This document shows, in pieces, positions 7,710 to 15,244 of a DNA stretch of 35,781 nucleotides. Origin of the DNA: Candidatus Adlerbacteria bacterium RIFOXYC1_FULL_48_26 (lineage in GTDB: Bacteria > Patescibacteriota > Minisyncoccia > Phycocordibacterales > SBAW01). Position 1 is the first letter of the stretch. Each line of letters opens with the position of its first letter. The notes under the pieces are model-generated. The model was not told the DNA's origin, ran no database searches, and was given only the letters and a program-made list of their open reading frames with translations. The translations under genes and the position numbers were made by a program. The stretch spans positions 1 through 35,781 of the forward strand of contig MEXB01000013.1 of assembly GCA_001773575.1 (NCBI GenBank), in the 5' to 3' direction.

Positions 7710-9032
7710 ATGTCTGAATCACAGAATTTGATGGAAAAAATTGTTTCGCTCTGCAAACGCCGCGGCTTTGTATTTCAGGGCTCTGAAATATACGGTGGCC
7801 TTGCTGGTACCTGGGACTACGGTCCTTTGGGCGTAGCACTCAAGAAAAATATAAAAGATATTTGGTGGAACATGTTTGTCGAGAGCCGTGATGATATGTA
7901 CGGCCTCGATGCAGCAATCTTGATGAACCCAAAAGTATGGGAAGCCTCAGGCCACGTATCTGGTTTTTCCGACCCGCTCGTTGAATGCAAAAAATGTCAT
8001 CATCGTTTTCGTGCTGACCAACTTGAAGATGTAACTAAGTGTCCTGATTGCGGCGGTGGTTTTGGTGAAGTCCGTCAATTCAACATGATGTTTAAGACAG
8101 AGATTGGTGCGACTGAAGGCGCTATCTCATATCTTCGTCCTGAAACTGCAGGTGGTATCTTCGTAAACTTTAAGAACGTTGTTGATTCATTCCATCCAAA
8201 ACTTCCATTTGGTATTGGCCAGATAGGGAAGGCGTTCCGAAATGAAATTGCTCCACGCGACTTCGTATTTCGTTCTCGCGAGTTCGAGCAAATGGAAGTG
8301 GAATATTTTGTACGCCCAGAAGCATGGGAAGAAGCGTTTGAGGCATGGCGTAAAGGCGTTCATGCGTACAACGAAGCGGTTGGTATTTCTTCAGATGCGG
8401 TGCATGAACTTGAAGTGGCTGATGGAGATCGTGCCCACTACTCCAAGCGCACGATAGACTTTGAATTTGATTTCCCGTTTGGCCGTAAAGAACTTTATGG
8501 TTTGGCGTATCGCACAAACTTTGATCTCTCAGCGCATCAAGCAGGGTCTGCACAAGACCTCTCGTACAAGGCTGAAGGGGAGGAGCCTGTTGTTCCTCAT
8601 GTTATCGAACCATCGTTTGGTGTCGATAGAACTATCCTCGCAGTTCTTACATCTGCATATACAGAAGACGAACTTGGCGGAGAAACTCGCACGTACTTGA
8701 AGTTTCACCCACGCGTGGCACCTATCAAAGCGGCGGTCTCTCCGCTTGTAAAAAACAAACCTCATTTGGTTGAGAAGGCGCGAGAAATCTACAACGACCT
8801 TAAAAAACAAGTGCCGCAGATTGTCTGGGACGACAATGGCAACATTGGTAAGCGTTACCGCCGCCAGGACGAAATTGGTACGCCGTGGTGCATTACCATC
8901 GACTTCGATACCCTCGGAGAAACTCCAGAACTTAAAGACACAGTAACGGTCCGTGACCGCGATACAGGCGAACAAACCCGCATGCCTATTGCTGAACTCA
9001 GTAGCTTCATCACCTCCAAAATTAGCCTCTAA
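7710..9032 (+). CDS. glyQS: Glycyl-tRNA synthetase (single-chain, alpha2 type)
   Basis: Class II synthetase for tRNA-Gly. Seen in order: RRGFVFQGSEIYGGLAGTWDYGPLG at the start, a zinc-ribbon pair CKKC...CPDC (about residues 93-113), motif 2 around GKAFRNEIAPRDFVFRSREFEQMEVE, motif 3 around VIEPSFGVDRTILAVL, and a C-terminal anticodon-binding domain beginning near HPRVAPIKAAV. At 440 residues it is near the normal size for the eukaryote/archaea/Gram-positive-like form. It follows the surface-protein gene by 10 bases and shows no Shine-Dalgarno. Confidence 0.96.
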   Translation: MSESQNLMEKIVSLCKRRGFVFQGSEIYGGLAGTWDYGPLGVALKKNIKDIWWNMFVESRDDMYGLDAAILMNPKVWEASGHVSGFSDPLVECKKCHHRFRADQLEDVTKCPDCGGGFGEVRQFNMMFKTEIGATEGAISYLRPETAGGIFVNFKNVVDSFHPKLPFGIGQIGKAFRNEIAPRDFVFRSREFEQMEVEYFVRPEAWEEAFEAWRKGVHAYNEAVGISSDAVHELEVADGDRAHYSKRTIDFEFDFPFGRKELYGLAYRTNFDLSAHQAGSAQDLSYKAEGEEPVVPHVIEPSFGVDRTILAVLTSAYTEDELGGETRTYLKFHPRVAPIKAAVSPLVKNKPHLVEKAREIYNDLKKQVPQIVWDDNGNIGKRYRRQDEIGTPWCITIDFDTLGETPELKDTVTVRDRDTGEQTRMPIAELSSFITSKISL

Positions 9033-9035
9033 TTA

Positions 9036-9044
9036 TGATATAGT
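9036..9044 (+). promoter_or_regulatory. Extended -10 promoter (leaderless) of the AI-2E family gene
   Basis: TGA plus TATAGT (9039-9044) ends 6 bases before the ATG at 9051; no Shine-Dalgarno is present. Confidence 0.55.
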
Positions 9045-9050
9045 TGGCGC

Positions 9051-10130
9051 ATGTCAGAGCGTGACGTCAACGTCCACATCAGCTCCGGGACGGTCATCAA
9101 AACCATCCTCTTTCTACTTTTGGTAGCCCTTTTGTGGTACCTCCGCGACATTGTACTTATCGTCCTTACGGCGGTGGTTATAGCCTCTTCCGTTGAGCCT
9201 GGCATCTTGTGGCTGACACAACGTAAGTTTCCAAGAATTGCCGCGGTGCTTCTGCTCTACACCGGCGTTATCGGAACATTTTTTGCTATCGTATTTTTCT
9301 TCGTGCCGCCAATCTTGAGCGATGCAGCTATTGTTCTTCAGGAACTACCAAAGACACTTTCCAACCTCAATATCACTGACGTAACGCATGGCCTCCTTCC
9401 ATGGGGCAACGTAAGCGACGCTATTGCCTCAGCAGACGTTCTACAGAACCTTGCAAACTCACTTCGCGATTCTACAGGTGGAGCATTTAGCGCACTCTCT
9501 GCGTTCTTCGGCGGCGTAACATCATTCATTCTTATCGTTGTCTTCTCATTCTATTTCTCAGTACAGGAAACAGGCGTTGATGACTTCCTTCGTGTTATCA
9601 CACCAGTCAAAGAGCAGGCGTACGTACTCCACTTGTGGAAGCGTTCACAGCAAAAGATAGGGAAGTGGATGCAAGGACAATTGATCCTGGGTATTATCGT
9701 CGGCGTTTTGCTATATCTTGGCCTGCTTATTCTGGATGTCCCTCACCCGTTATTGCTCGCAATACTTGCAGGTGTGTTTGAACTTATCCCAGTCTTCGGT
9801 CAGATCTTGGCGATGGTTCCAGCAATTGCGCTGGGCTTCCTTAACGGCGGCATAACAGAGGCGCTGCTTATCCTCGGACTCTACGTCATTGTTCAACAGT
9901 TTGAAGCAAACTTGATTTACCCCGTGGTTGTTAAGAAGGTGGTGGGTGTGCCTCCACTCCTAGTTATCTTGGCCCTCCTCATTGGTTTCCAACTTTTCGG
10001 ATTTTTGGGTATTTTGCTTTCGGTACCAATCGCCGGTGCTATCCAAGAATATGTGGCAGACATCGACCGCGAGAAAAAACGTGCGCTTGCGAAGCAGGGC
10101 TTGGCTGATAATGGGGAACCTGCGAAGTAG
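9051..10130 (+). CDS. AI-2E family (PerM/UPF0118) membrane transporter
   Basis: A polytopic membrane protein of 359 residues with about eight hydrophobic segments. It begins with two early helices (VIKTILFLLLVALLWYL, IVLIVLTAVVIASSVEP). Its long middle segment precedes the family's conserved C-terminal half: W-M-Q-G-Q-L-I-L-G, then GVFELIPVFGQILAMVPAI, then PVVVKKVVGVPPLLVILALL. Family members are reported as exporters, including Na+/H+ antiporters and the AI-2 exporter TqsA, so substrate cannot be assigned. It has its own leaderless promoter. metG starts 2 bases after its stop and is probably co-transcribed. Confidence 0.88.
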   Translation: MSERDVNVHISSGTVIKTILFLLLVALLWYLRDIVLIVLTAVVIASSVEPGILWLTQRKFPRIAAVLLLYTGVIGTFFAIVFFFVPPILSDAAIVLQELPKTLSNLNITDVTHGLLPWGNVSDAIASADVLQNLANSLRDSTGGAFSALSAFFGGVTSFILIVVFSFYFSVQETGVDDFLRVITPVKEQAYVLHLWKRSQQKIGKWMQGQLILGIIVGVLLYLGLLILDVPHPLLLAILAGVFELIPVFGQILAMVPAIALGFLNGGITEALLILGLYVIVQQFEANLIYPVVVKKVVGVPPLLVILALLIGFQLFGFLGILLSVPIAGAIQEYVADIDREKKRALAKQGLADNGEPAK

Positions 10131-10132
10131 CT

Positions 10133-11581
10133 ATGGCTGATAAAAACTTTTACCTGACGACGACGCTTCCGTACGTAAACGCAGACCCACACATTGGTTT
10201 TGCGCTCGAACTTGTACAAGCAGATATAACTGCGCGATATAAAAAGTTGCGTGGATCGAATGTATTCTTCACTACCGGCACTGATGAACACGGACAGAAG
10301 CTATACGAGACAGCGCAGAAGGCAGGCAAAGATATACAGGAGTATGTTGATGAATATGCTGCAAAGTTCCGTGGGCTTAAGGAGAAACTTGGCCTGTACC
10401 CAGAATTGCACTTCATTCGCACCACCGACCCGCACCATATAGTTGCGGCACAGGAAATGTGGCGCCGATGTATGGCAAATGGCGACATAGAAAAACGTAC
10501 CTATAAGGGTATGTATTGCGTGGGCGATGAGGCATTTATGAAAGAGAGCGAACTTGTAAATGGCCGCTGCCCAAACCATCCAAACGCAGAACTTATTGAA
10601 CTTGAAGAAGAGAATTATTTCTTCTTGCTCAGTAAATACCAGCAAAAACTCACCGAGTATCTTTCAAAAGAAGGAGTCATAGTGCCCGAATGGCGCCGAC
10701 AGGAAGCGCTTAACTTTGTACAGAAAGGTCTTGAAGATTTCAGTATCTCTCGCGTTAAAGAAAAAATGCCATGGGGTATTGCTGTTCCTGATGATGAGAC
10801 ACAGGTTATGTATGTATGGTTCGACGCGCTTACAAACTACGTCTCAACCCTTGGGTGGCCAGATGATGCAGAAGGAAACTTTAAAACCTTCTGGGACAAT
10901 GGCTTTGCAATGCAGATGGCAGGGAAGGACCAGGTCCGTTTCCAGTCGATCATGTGGCAGGCAATGCTCACTTCTGCCGGTATCAAAAATACAGACCAAG
11001 TGTTCTATCATGGCTTCATCACTTCAGGTGGGCAGAAGATGAGTAAATCAATTGGCAATGTTATCGACCCAATGACTATCGTCGATGAATATGGCCTCGA
11101 TGCATTGCGCTATTTCCTTGCGCGCCATGTGCACCCGGTTGATGACAGCGATGTAACGCTAGAAGGTTTTAAAGAGGCGTATAACGCCAACCTCGCAAAC
11201 GGGTTGGGTAACTTGGTATCTCGTGTAATGACATTGGCAACGACACACTTCACTGAACCTGTTGAATTAAATCAGATTGAATCTGATGTTTCAGTTTCTG
11301 AACGCATGGAGAAGTTTGAATTTAACCGAGCCATGGATGCTGTGTGGGAACGAATAGGTCAGTGCGACGCCCTCATTACGTTGAAGAAACCATTCTCTGG
11401 AATTAAGTCAGAAAACCCAGAGGAACAAGAAGAAGCCAGAGAACTCATGAAAAAGCTTGTGAGAGAAATATACGCAATCGCGTGTGATCTTGAGCCAGTC
11501 ATGCCAGAGACGTGCTTGAAGATAAAAACTGCCGTCACTCAGCACCAAAAGCCAGAAAACTTGTTCGCTCGCAAAGACTAA
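10133..11581 (+). CDS. metG: Methionyl-tRNA synthetase
   Basis: Charges initiator and elongator tRNA-Met. The HIGH motif is HIGF at residues 20-23 (PYVNADPHIGFALEL) and KMSKS is at 302-306 (GGQKMSKSIGN). The connective-peptide knuckle reads MYCVGDEAF...GRCPNHP. The usual CxxC is therefore C-V-G-D while the second pair stays C-P-N-H, which suggests altered or weakened zinc binding. At 482 residues it lacks the C-terminal EMAP-like tRNA-binding domain found in longer forms. It lies 2 bases after the transporter gene and 1 base before tatD, in one operon. Confidence 0.96.
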   Translation: MADKNFYLTTTLPYVNADPHIGFALELVQADITARYKKLRGSNVFFTTGTDEHGQKLYETAQKAGKDIQEYVDEYAAKFRGLKEKLGLYPELHFIRTTDPHHIVAAQEMWRRCMANGDIEKRTYKGMYCVGDEAFMKESELVNGRCPNHPNAELIELEEENYFFLLSKYQQKLTEYLSKEGVIVPEWRRQEALNFVQKGLEDFSISRVKEKMPWGIAVPDDETQVMYVWFDALTNYVSTLGWPDDAEGNFKTFWDNGFAMQMAGKDQVRFQSIMWQAMLTSAGIKNTDQVFYHGFITSGGQKMSKSIGNVIDPMTIVDEYGLDALRYFLARHVHPVDDSDVTLEGFKEAYNANLANGLGNLVSRVMTLATTHFTEPVELNQIESDVSVSERMEKFEFNRAMDAVWERIGQCDALITLKKPFSGIKSENPEEQEEARELMKKLVREIYAIACDLEPVMPETCLKIKTAVTQHQKPENLFARKD

Positions 11582-11582
11582 T

Positions 11583-12449
11583 ATGAAATATTTTGACGCG
11601 CATACGCATGTGCAGTTTGTCGCCTATGATGCCGACAGGGATGAGGTACTAGCTCGCGCCAAAGAGGCCTCGGTGGGAATGAACTTGGTTGGTACGCAGA
11701 TTGATACATCGCGTGCGGCTGTAGAGCTGGCAGAGAAACACGACGATGTGTATGCAAGTATTGCGTTGCACCCAGTCCACACTGCTAAATCCTTCCATGA
11801 CAAGAAAGAGCTGGGAGGTGAGGGCGAGGCGTTTACCTCACGTGGGGAGAAATTTGATTTTGATGCGTATGAAAAATTAGGACAGTCGCCCAAGGTTATA
11901 GCGATAGGGGAATGTGGGTTGGATTACTATCGCCTTGAAGAGGATACAAAGAAAGTCCAAACAGAAGTATTTCTCCAGCATATCGAACTGGCAAATAAAC
12001 TTAACAAGCCGCTGATGCTCCATATCCGCGACGCGGCGCACCAAAGCAATGGCGATTCTAATGCGTATAAAGATGCCCTAGAGATTTTAAAGGCACACCC
12101 GCCTGGCGGACGGGCAGGCGCAAAATATCCTGGCGATGTGCATTTCTTTGCAGGGAACTGGGACATAGCAAAACAATTTTTAGATTTAGGATTTACACTT
12201 TCGTTTACAGGGGTGCTTACGTTTACCCATGACTACGACGATGTGATAAAGAATACCCCTATGGATATGCTGCTTACGGAGACCGATGCGCCCTACATTA
12301 CCCCTGTTCCATACCGTGGCCAGCGCAACGAACCTATACATGTCAGGGAGGTGGTTAAGGCTATGGCTCGTCTAAAAGAGGTGTCTGAGGAGGAGATGGC
12401 TGCCCAGGTAGTCCTTAATTCAAGGCGTTTTATAGGCCTTGACAAATAA
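11583..12449 (+). CDS. tatD: TatD family metal-dependent hydrolase (deoxyribonuclease)
   Basis: TIM-barrel amidohydrolase-like nuclease of the TatD/YcfH family. Metal-ligand motifs are visible: DAHTHVQF at 5-12 (H-x-H), GECGLDYYR (Glu), LMLHIRD (His), DVHFFAG (the family usually has HCFSG) and ETDAPYITP (Asp). The length of 288 is about 25 above the family norm. Extra length comes from KELGGEGEAFTSRGEKFDF near residue 80 and a Pro-Gly-rich stretch, HPPGGRAGAKYPG, encoded by a GC-rich palindrome (12099-12120). metG with TatD is a common bacterial pairing. The promoter of the next gene overlaps its stop codon. Confidence 0.92.
   Translation: MKYFDAHTHVQFVAYDADRDEVLARAKEASVGMNLVGTQIDTSRAAVELAEKHDDVYASIALHPVHTAKSFHDKKELGGEGEAFTSRGEKFDFDAYEKLGQSPKVIAIGECGLDYYRLEEDTKKVQTEVFLQHIELANKLNKPLMLHIRDAAHQSNGDSNAYKDALEILKAHPPGGRAGAKYPGDVHFFAGNWDIAKQFLDLGFTLSFTGVLTFTHDYDDVIKNTPMDMLLTETDAPYITPVPYRGQRNEPIHVREVVKAMARLKEVSEEEMAAQVVLNSRRFIGLDK
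12099..12120. repeat. GC-rich palindrome inside tatD
   Basis: CCGCCTGGCGG (12099-12109) is a perfect palindrome around a central T. CGCCTG (12100-12105) also pairs with CAGGCG (12115-12120). It encodes Pro-Pro-Gly-Gly-Arg-Ala-Gly, which has no counterpart in ordinary TatD sequences known to me, and is more GC-rich than its surroundings. Confidence 0.65.
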
Positions 12450-12467
12450 GATATTTAGTCCTATACT
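12439..12467 (+). promoter_or_regulatory. Consensus sigma70 promoter of GC-rich cassette 1
   Basis: TTGACA (12439-12444), a spacer of exactly 17 bases, then TATACT (12462-12467). The -35 box overlaps the last codons of tatD. The -10 lies within CCTATACTATATAGG, itself an imperfect palindrome. The predicted start near 12474 leaves a leader of about 44 bases, unlike the leaderless neighbours. Confidence 0.8.
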
Positions 12468-12517
12468 ATATAGGTAGTTCTGTTGTAGTCAAAACGCGCT
12501 AACAAAGGGAGATACCT

Positions 12518-12808
12518 ATGCGCATCATCCGCTATATCGCTTCGTCAGTTGCTCTGTCGGCCGTGCTGGTCGTCGGTGCGGGCTTCTATGCCGCAAGCTC
12601 CTCGCTGGGCCGTTGCCATCAGCCGCCCGAGGGAAAGAGTCTCAGCGACTACCAGCGTAGACTGGCCGTGAAGAATCCTGGCAAGGTTGCCTGGATTCAG
12701 TCCACCCAGGCTGCCAGGTTCGTCTGGGAGTCGGGCACCGGTCCGGTGCCGTGCCCCGAAGGGCAATACGCGGTGGTGCTGTTCACCGTCAGCAACCAGA
12801 CCAATTAG
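12518..12808 (+). CDS. Small exported or membrane-anchored protein, GC-rich cassette 1
   Basis: Unknown 96-residue protein. The N-terminus (MRIIRYIASSVALSAVLVVGAGFYAASSS) is a signal peptide or a single membrane anchor. The remainder is short and hydrophilic with two cysteines (GRCHQPPEGK, GPVPCPEGQ). The start is set by a Shine-Dalgarno GGGAG 6-7 bases before the ATG (12507-12511). Codons favour G/C at third positions (CTG, GTC, GCC), unlike neighbouring genes. Together with its own consensus promoter and terminator this marks it as a self-contained unit, probably acquired. It sits between tatD and rpsF. No family recognised. Confidence 0.72.
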   Translation: MRIIRYIASSVALSAVLVVGAGFYAASSSLGRCHQPPEGKSLSDYQRRLAVKNPGKVAWIQSTQAARFVWESGTGPVPCPEGQYAVVLFTVSNQTN

Positions 12809-12836
12809 TTCGGCCCCGGCCGATGAGAAAGGGAAT

Positions 12837-12868
12837 AGCCCCTTCCATCGTGTCGGGGCTTTCTTTTT
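12837..12868 (+). terminator. Rho-independent terminator of cassette 1
   Basis: AGCCCC (12837-12842) pairs with GGGGCT (12855-12860) and is followed by TTCTTTTT. It ends the cassette 1 transcript before the rpsF promoter. Confidence 0.85.
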
Positions 12869-12888
12869 ACCTACCCATCGAGGCGCGG

Positions 12889-12916
12889 TTGCAAAGCCAC
12901 ATCTCTGTGGTAATCT
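12889..12916 (+). promoter_or_regulatory. Promoter of the rpsF-ssb-rpsR operon (leaderless)
   Basis: TTGCAA (12889-12894), a 16-base spacer, then TAATCT (12911-12916) with a TGG extension. The ATG of rpsF is 6 bases further, so the mRNA should start at the start codon. Confidence 0.6.
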
Positions 12917-12922
12917 CCTTAC

Positions 12923-13435
12923 ATGGCTGAAAAGTCGCAGACCGCCGAGGTCTTAACCCAAGCGAACTCTGAGAAACGACCTGTGTATGAGGTCGGATTT
13001 CACATCCTCCCAACTGTGGGGGATGAAGGTGTTGCTGGTGTTGTAGACCAAATTCGCAGCGCCCTCGGCAACGCTGAAATTATCAGTGAGCAGGTCCCAG
13101 AAAAAAAGCGTCTTGCATACACGGTTGAGCGTTCGCTCACCGGCAAGCGTGAAAAGTACGATGAAGCGTACTTTGGTTTTACGAAGTTTGCACTTGAGCG
13201 CGAGTCGATTCCCGCTTTTGAAGAAGCACTTCGTTCTAATAAAAATGTTCTCCGCTTTCTTCTTATCGAGACGGTACGTGAGGATATAAGCACGACACCA
13301 CGTCGCGCAGTATTCGCATCTGACCGCCTTGAAGGCGAGACTATCCAGAAGCCTAAGGCCGTGGCGGAAGAGCCAGCTGGCGAGGTTTCAGAAGCTGAGC
13401 TCGATAAATCTATCGACGCACTTGTACAGGAATAG
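12923..13435 (+). CDS. rpsF: 30S ribosomal protein S6
   Basis: S6 binds 16S rRNA as a heterodimer with S18 in the platform of the small subunit. The core is YEVGFHILPTVGDEGVAGVVDQI (about 22-44), KKRLAYTVERSLTGKREKYDEAYFGFTKF and NVLRFLLIETVRED. At 170 residues it is longer than the usual about 95-130, with a 20-residue N-terminal lead and an acidic C-terminal tail of about 45 residues (EEPAGEVSEAELDKSIDALVQE). It is first in the classical rpsF-ssb-rpsR order, with S18 encoded two genes downstream. No Shine-Dalgarno. Confidence 0.93.
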   Translation: MAEKSQTAEVLTQANSEKRPVYEVGFHILPTVGDEGVAGVVDQIRSALGNAEIISEQVPEKKRLAYTVERSLTGKREKYDEAYFGFTKFALERESIPAFEEALRSNKNVLRFLLIETVREDISTTPRRAVFASDRLEGETIQKPKAVAEEPAGEVSEAELDKSIDALVQE

Positions 13436-13441
13436 GCACGG

Positions 13442-13447
13442 TATACT
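13442..13447 (+). promoter_or_regulatory. -10 box of an internal ssb promoter (leaderless)
   Basis: TATACT ends 8 bases before the ssb ATG at 13456. No Shine-Dalgarno. The spacing supports the ATG at 13456 rather than the TTG at 13447. Confidence 0.5.
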
Positions 13448-13455
13448 TGGAGTAT

Positions 13456-13896
13456 ATGAATAAAGTTATCCTCTACGGCAACCTTACTCGCGACCCAGAG
13501 CTAAAAACTCTTCCGGGCGGGGGACAGGTGGCGACGTTCAGTGTTGCTACTAACCGCCGCGTCAAAAAAGACGAACAGTGGGTAGATGTACCAGAATTCC
13601 ACAATGTTGTGGTGTTCGGTCGTCAGGCAGAAACAAGCGCTCAGTACCTCAAAAAAGGTAGCTCAGCACTTATTGAAGGCCGCATGCAGACCCGCAGCTG
13701 GGAAACCCCAGAGAAGGGTAAGCAATACCGCACAGAGGTGGTTGCAGAGCGTGTTCAGTTCGGTTCACGCAGTGGCGGGGGAGGTTCTCCTTCATCATCA
13801 GCGCCGAGCCGTGACGACCACGAACAGCCAGCACCTAAAGAGGATGCAATAGACTATCCTCAAGAAGACATCAATCCTGATGATATTCCCTTCTAG
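13456..13896 (+). CDS. ssb: Single-stranded DNA-binding protein
   Basis: SSB coats single-stranded DNA in replication and repair. The OB fold is canonical: MNKVILYGNLTRDPELKTLPGG, VATFSVATNRR, VPEFHNVVVFGRQAETSAQYLKKGS, LIEGRMQTRSWE. A Gly/Ser-rich linker follows, then the acidic tail ending D-D-I-P-F, the docking peptide for RecO and other partners. At 146 residues it is normal. MNKV is the usual SSB start, and a -10 box lies 8 bases before it. It sits between rpsF and rpsR. Confidence 0.96.
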   Translation: MNKVILYGNLTRDPELKTLPGGGQVATFSVATNRRVKKDEQWVDVPEFHNVVVFGRQAETSAQYLKKGSSALIEGRMQTRSWETPEKGKQYRTEVVAERVQFGSRSGGGGSPSSSAPSRDDHEQPAPKEDAIDYPQEDINPDDIPF

Positions 13897-13932
13897 TACG
13901 CATCAAGCAAAAATAAATTTAAGTTAATTACT

Positions 13933-14136
13933 ATGCCACAGCAAACAGACAACTACGTCGCGCACTTCCAGCGCATCGACTACAAAGATGTCGATGTTCT
14001 CAAGAAGTTCTTGAACCCGCACGGCAAAATCATGCCTCGCCGCCGTACCGGCCTTTCGGCCGCAAACCAGCGCGCGCTCGCACAGGCAGTAAAGCGCGCA
14101 CGCTTTATGGCACTACTGCCATTCATCGTTCGCTAA
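13933..14136 (+). CDS. rpsR: 30S ribosomal protein S18
   Basis: S18 pairs with S6 on the 30S platform. Recognised by the C-terminal core [20 protein letters not shown] plus [20 protein letters not shown]. Length 67 is normal for a zinc-free S18. It is preceded by an A/T-rich 36-base gap without Shine-Dalgarno and followed by a strong terminator, so it closes the operon. Confidence 0.95.
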   Translation: MPQQTDNYVAHFQRIDYKDVDVLKKFLNPHGKIMPRRRTGLSAANQRALAQAVKRARFMALLPFIVR

Positions 14137-14150
14137 ATACTCTCAAATAA

Positions 14151-14176
14151 AAAAGCCCCCAATTGGGGGCTTTTTT
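14151..14176. terminator. Bidirectional rho-independent terminator between rpsR and efp
   Basis: AAAAGCCCCC, loop AATT, GGGGGCTTTTTT: the hairpin has A-rich and T-rich flanks, so it can end both the rpsR (+) and efp (-) transcripts. Confidence 0.9.
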
Positions 14177-14187
14177 ATGTATCTATT

Positions 14188-14763
14188 TTAGAATTTACCT
14201 ACTCGCTCTACGTAGTCACCTGTTTCTGTATTGATGAGAACTCGATCGCCTTCGTTGATGAAAAGGGGAGCGTTTACTGTTGCGCCAGTTTCAAGCGTGA
14301 TGATTTTGTTACCACCTTGAGAGGTGTTGCCACGAACTGCAGGAGGCGCATCTTTTACAACAAGTTCAACTTTAATAGGGATGCGGACTGAGATTATTTT
14401 TTCATCAAACACTACCGCTTCTACGATAGAATTCGTTTTCATAAACTGTGCGCCGTTGCCTACGGTGTCTGCACTAAGTGCAAAACGGTCTGCAGGATTA
14501 TTTTCTGCACAGAACCAGTACTCGCCCTTTGCAGTGTAGAGATATTTTACGTTCTTGAGCGAAAGGTCAGCCTCTTCAGCTTTTTCTGATACATGGAACG
14601 CATGCTCAGTAACCTTGCCAGTAATGAGGTGTCGAAGCTTCGTCTGGTTTACCGGCTTACGCTGTTGTTTGCGGAACACGTGCGCGTCCAATACTTCGTA
14701 CGGAGCCCCGTCGAGAAGGATTACCTTTTTGTTTAAAATTTCGTTGTATTCAAGCATTGCCAT
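14188..14763 (-). CDS. efp: Elongation factor P with a variant tip loop
   Basis: EF-P relieves ribosomes stalled on polyproline. Three domains are recognisable: an N-terminal KOW-like domain (EILNKKVILLDGAPYEVLDAHV), a central OB domain, and a C-terminal OB domain (GNTSQGGNKIITLETGATVNAPLFINEGDRVLINTETGDYVER). Length 191 is normal. The tip loop, which in E. coli is PGKG with the modified Lys34, here reads about FRKQQRKPVNQ (residues 30-40). There is no PGKG/PGRG motif, and modification by known enzymes cannot be assumed. The start at 14763 is supported by a -10 box TACAAT 8 bases upstream (leaderless). Confidence 0.93.
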   Translation of the reverse strand: MAMLEYNEILNKKVILLDGAPYEVLDAHVFRKQQRKPVNQTKLRHLITGKVTEHAFHVSEKAEEADLSLKNVKYLYTAKGEYWFCAENNPADRFALSADTVGNGAQFMKTNSIVEAVVFDEKIISVRIPIKVELVVKDAPPAVRGNTSQGGNKIITLETGATVNAPLFINEGDRVLINTETGDYVERVGKF

Positions 14764-14771
14764 AGATACGC

Positions 14772-14777
14772 ATTGTA
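14772..14777 (-). promoter_or_regulatory. -10 box of efp (leaderless)
   Basis: TACAAT on the minus strand ends 8 bases before the efp ATG; no Shine-Dalgarno lies between. Confidence 0.5.
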
Positions 14778-14790
14778 GCCAAAAATAGCC

Positions 14791-14823
14791 AAAAGAAAAG
14801 GCCGTCCCAGGTTAGGGGCGGCC
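14791..14823 (-). terminator. Rho-independent terminator of cassette 2
   Basis: On the minus strand a 9-bp stem (GGCCGCCCC with GGGACGGCC, one G-U pair) is followed by TTTTCTTTT. It separates the GC-rich gene at 14834-15178 from efp downstream on the same strand. Confidence 0.85.
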
Positions 14824-14833
14824 CGTGTAGAAC

Positions 14834-15178
14834 CTAGTGGTTCTGCTTAGAACACTTACGAGGGAAGACCTTCGCGTGGCACATCTCTTCCGCGCACCAT
14901 TCGCGGAACGCCGCTTCGACGACGTCCAGGTGGGGGCCGACGACCGTGGTCCTCTTGTTGCGGTGGTCGACGGTCAGCACGCCGTCGGCGATCTTCACGT
15001 TGATCTTGCTGGGATGGACGTAGGTGCAGCTGCCCTGGCGGACGTCCAACCCGGGCATCTTGGAAAAGAAGCTGGCGATCTTTTCGGCCGCCTCCGCGTC
15101 TTTGTCGACCTTGACCTTGACCCGCCGGTTAGTGCGGGCGCCCATAAGCCCAAGATCTGCTCTGCTTTCGTAGCTCAT
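14834..15178 (-). CDS. Small cytoplasmic protein of unknown function, GC-rich cassette 2
   Basis: Unknown 114-residue protein, basic, without signal peptide or membrane segment. Features seen: RTNRRVKVKVDKDAEAAEKI near the start and four cysteines (SCTYVHP, EWCAEEMCHA, RKCSKQNH) that could bind metal. GC-rich codons (GTC, GCC, CTG, CGG) contrast with efp and the sigma-factor gene on either side. A Shine-Dalgarno GGGAG lies about 9 bases before the ATG and a strong terminator follows directly. The opposite strand is also open across this GC-rich stretch (14837-15277), but that frame lacks a ribosome site and reads into the terminator, so I treat it as a shadow. Confidence 0.68.
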   Translation of the reverse strand: MSYESRADLGLMGARTNRRVKVKVDKDAEAAEKIASFFSKMPGLDVRQGSCTYVHPSKINVKIADGVLTVDHRNKRTTVVGPHLDVVEAAFREWCAEEMCHAKVFPRKCSKQNH

Positions 15179-15244
15179 GTCTTTTCTCTCCCGTATCCTA
15201 TACGAAACGAACGTAAGCCATCCTTACTAAGGAGCTTAATGCAA

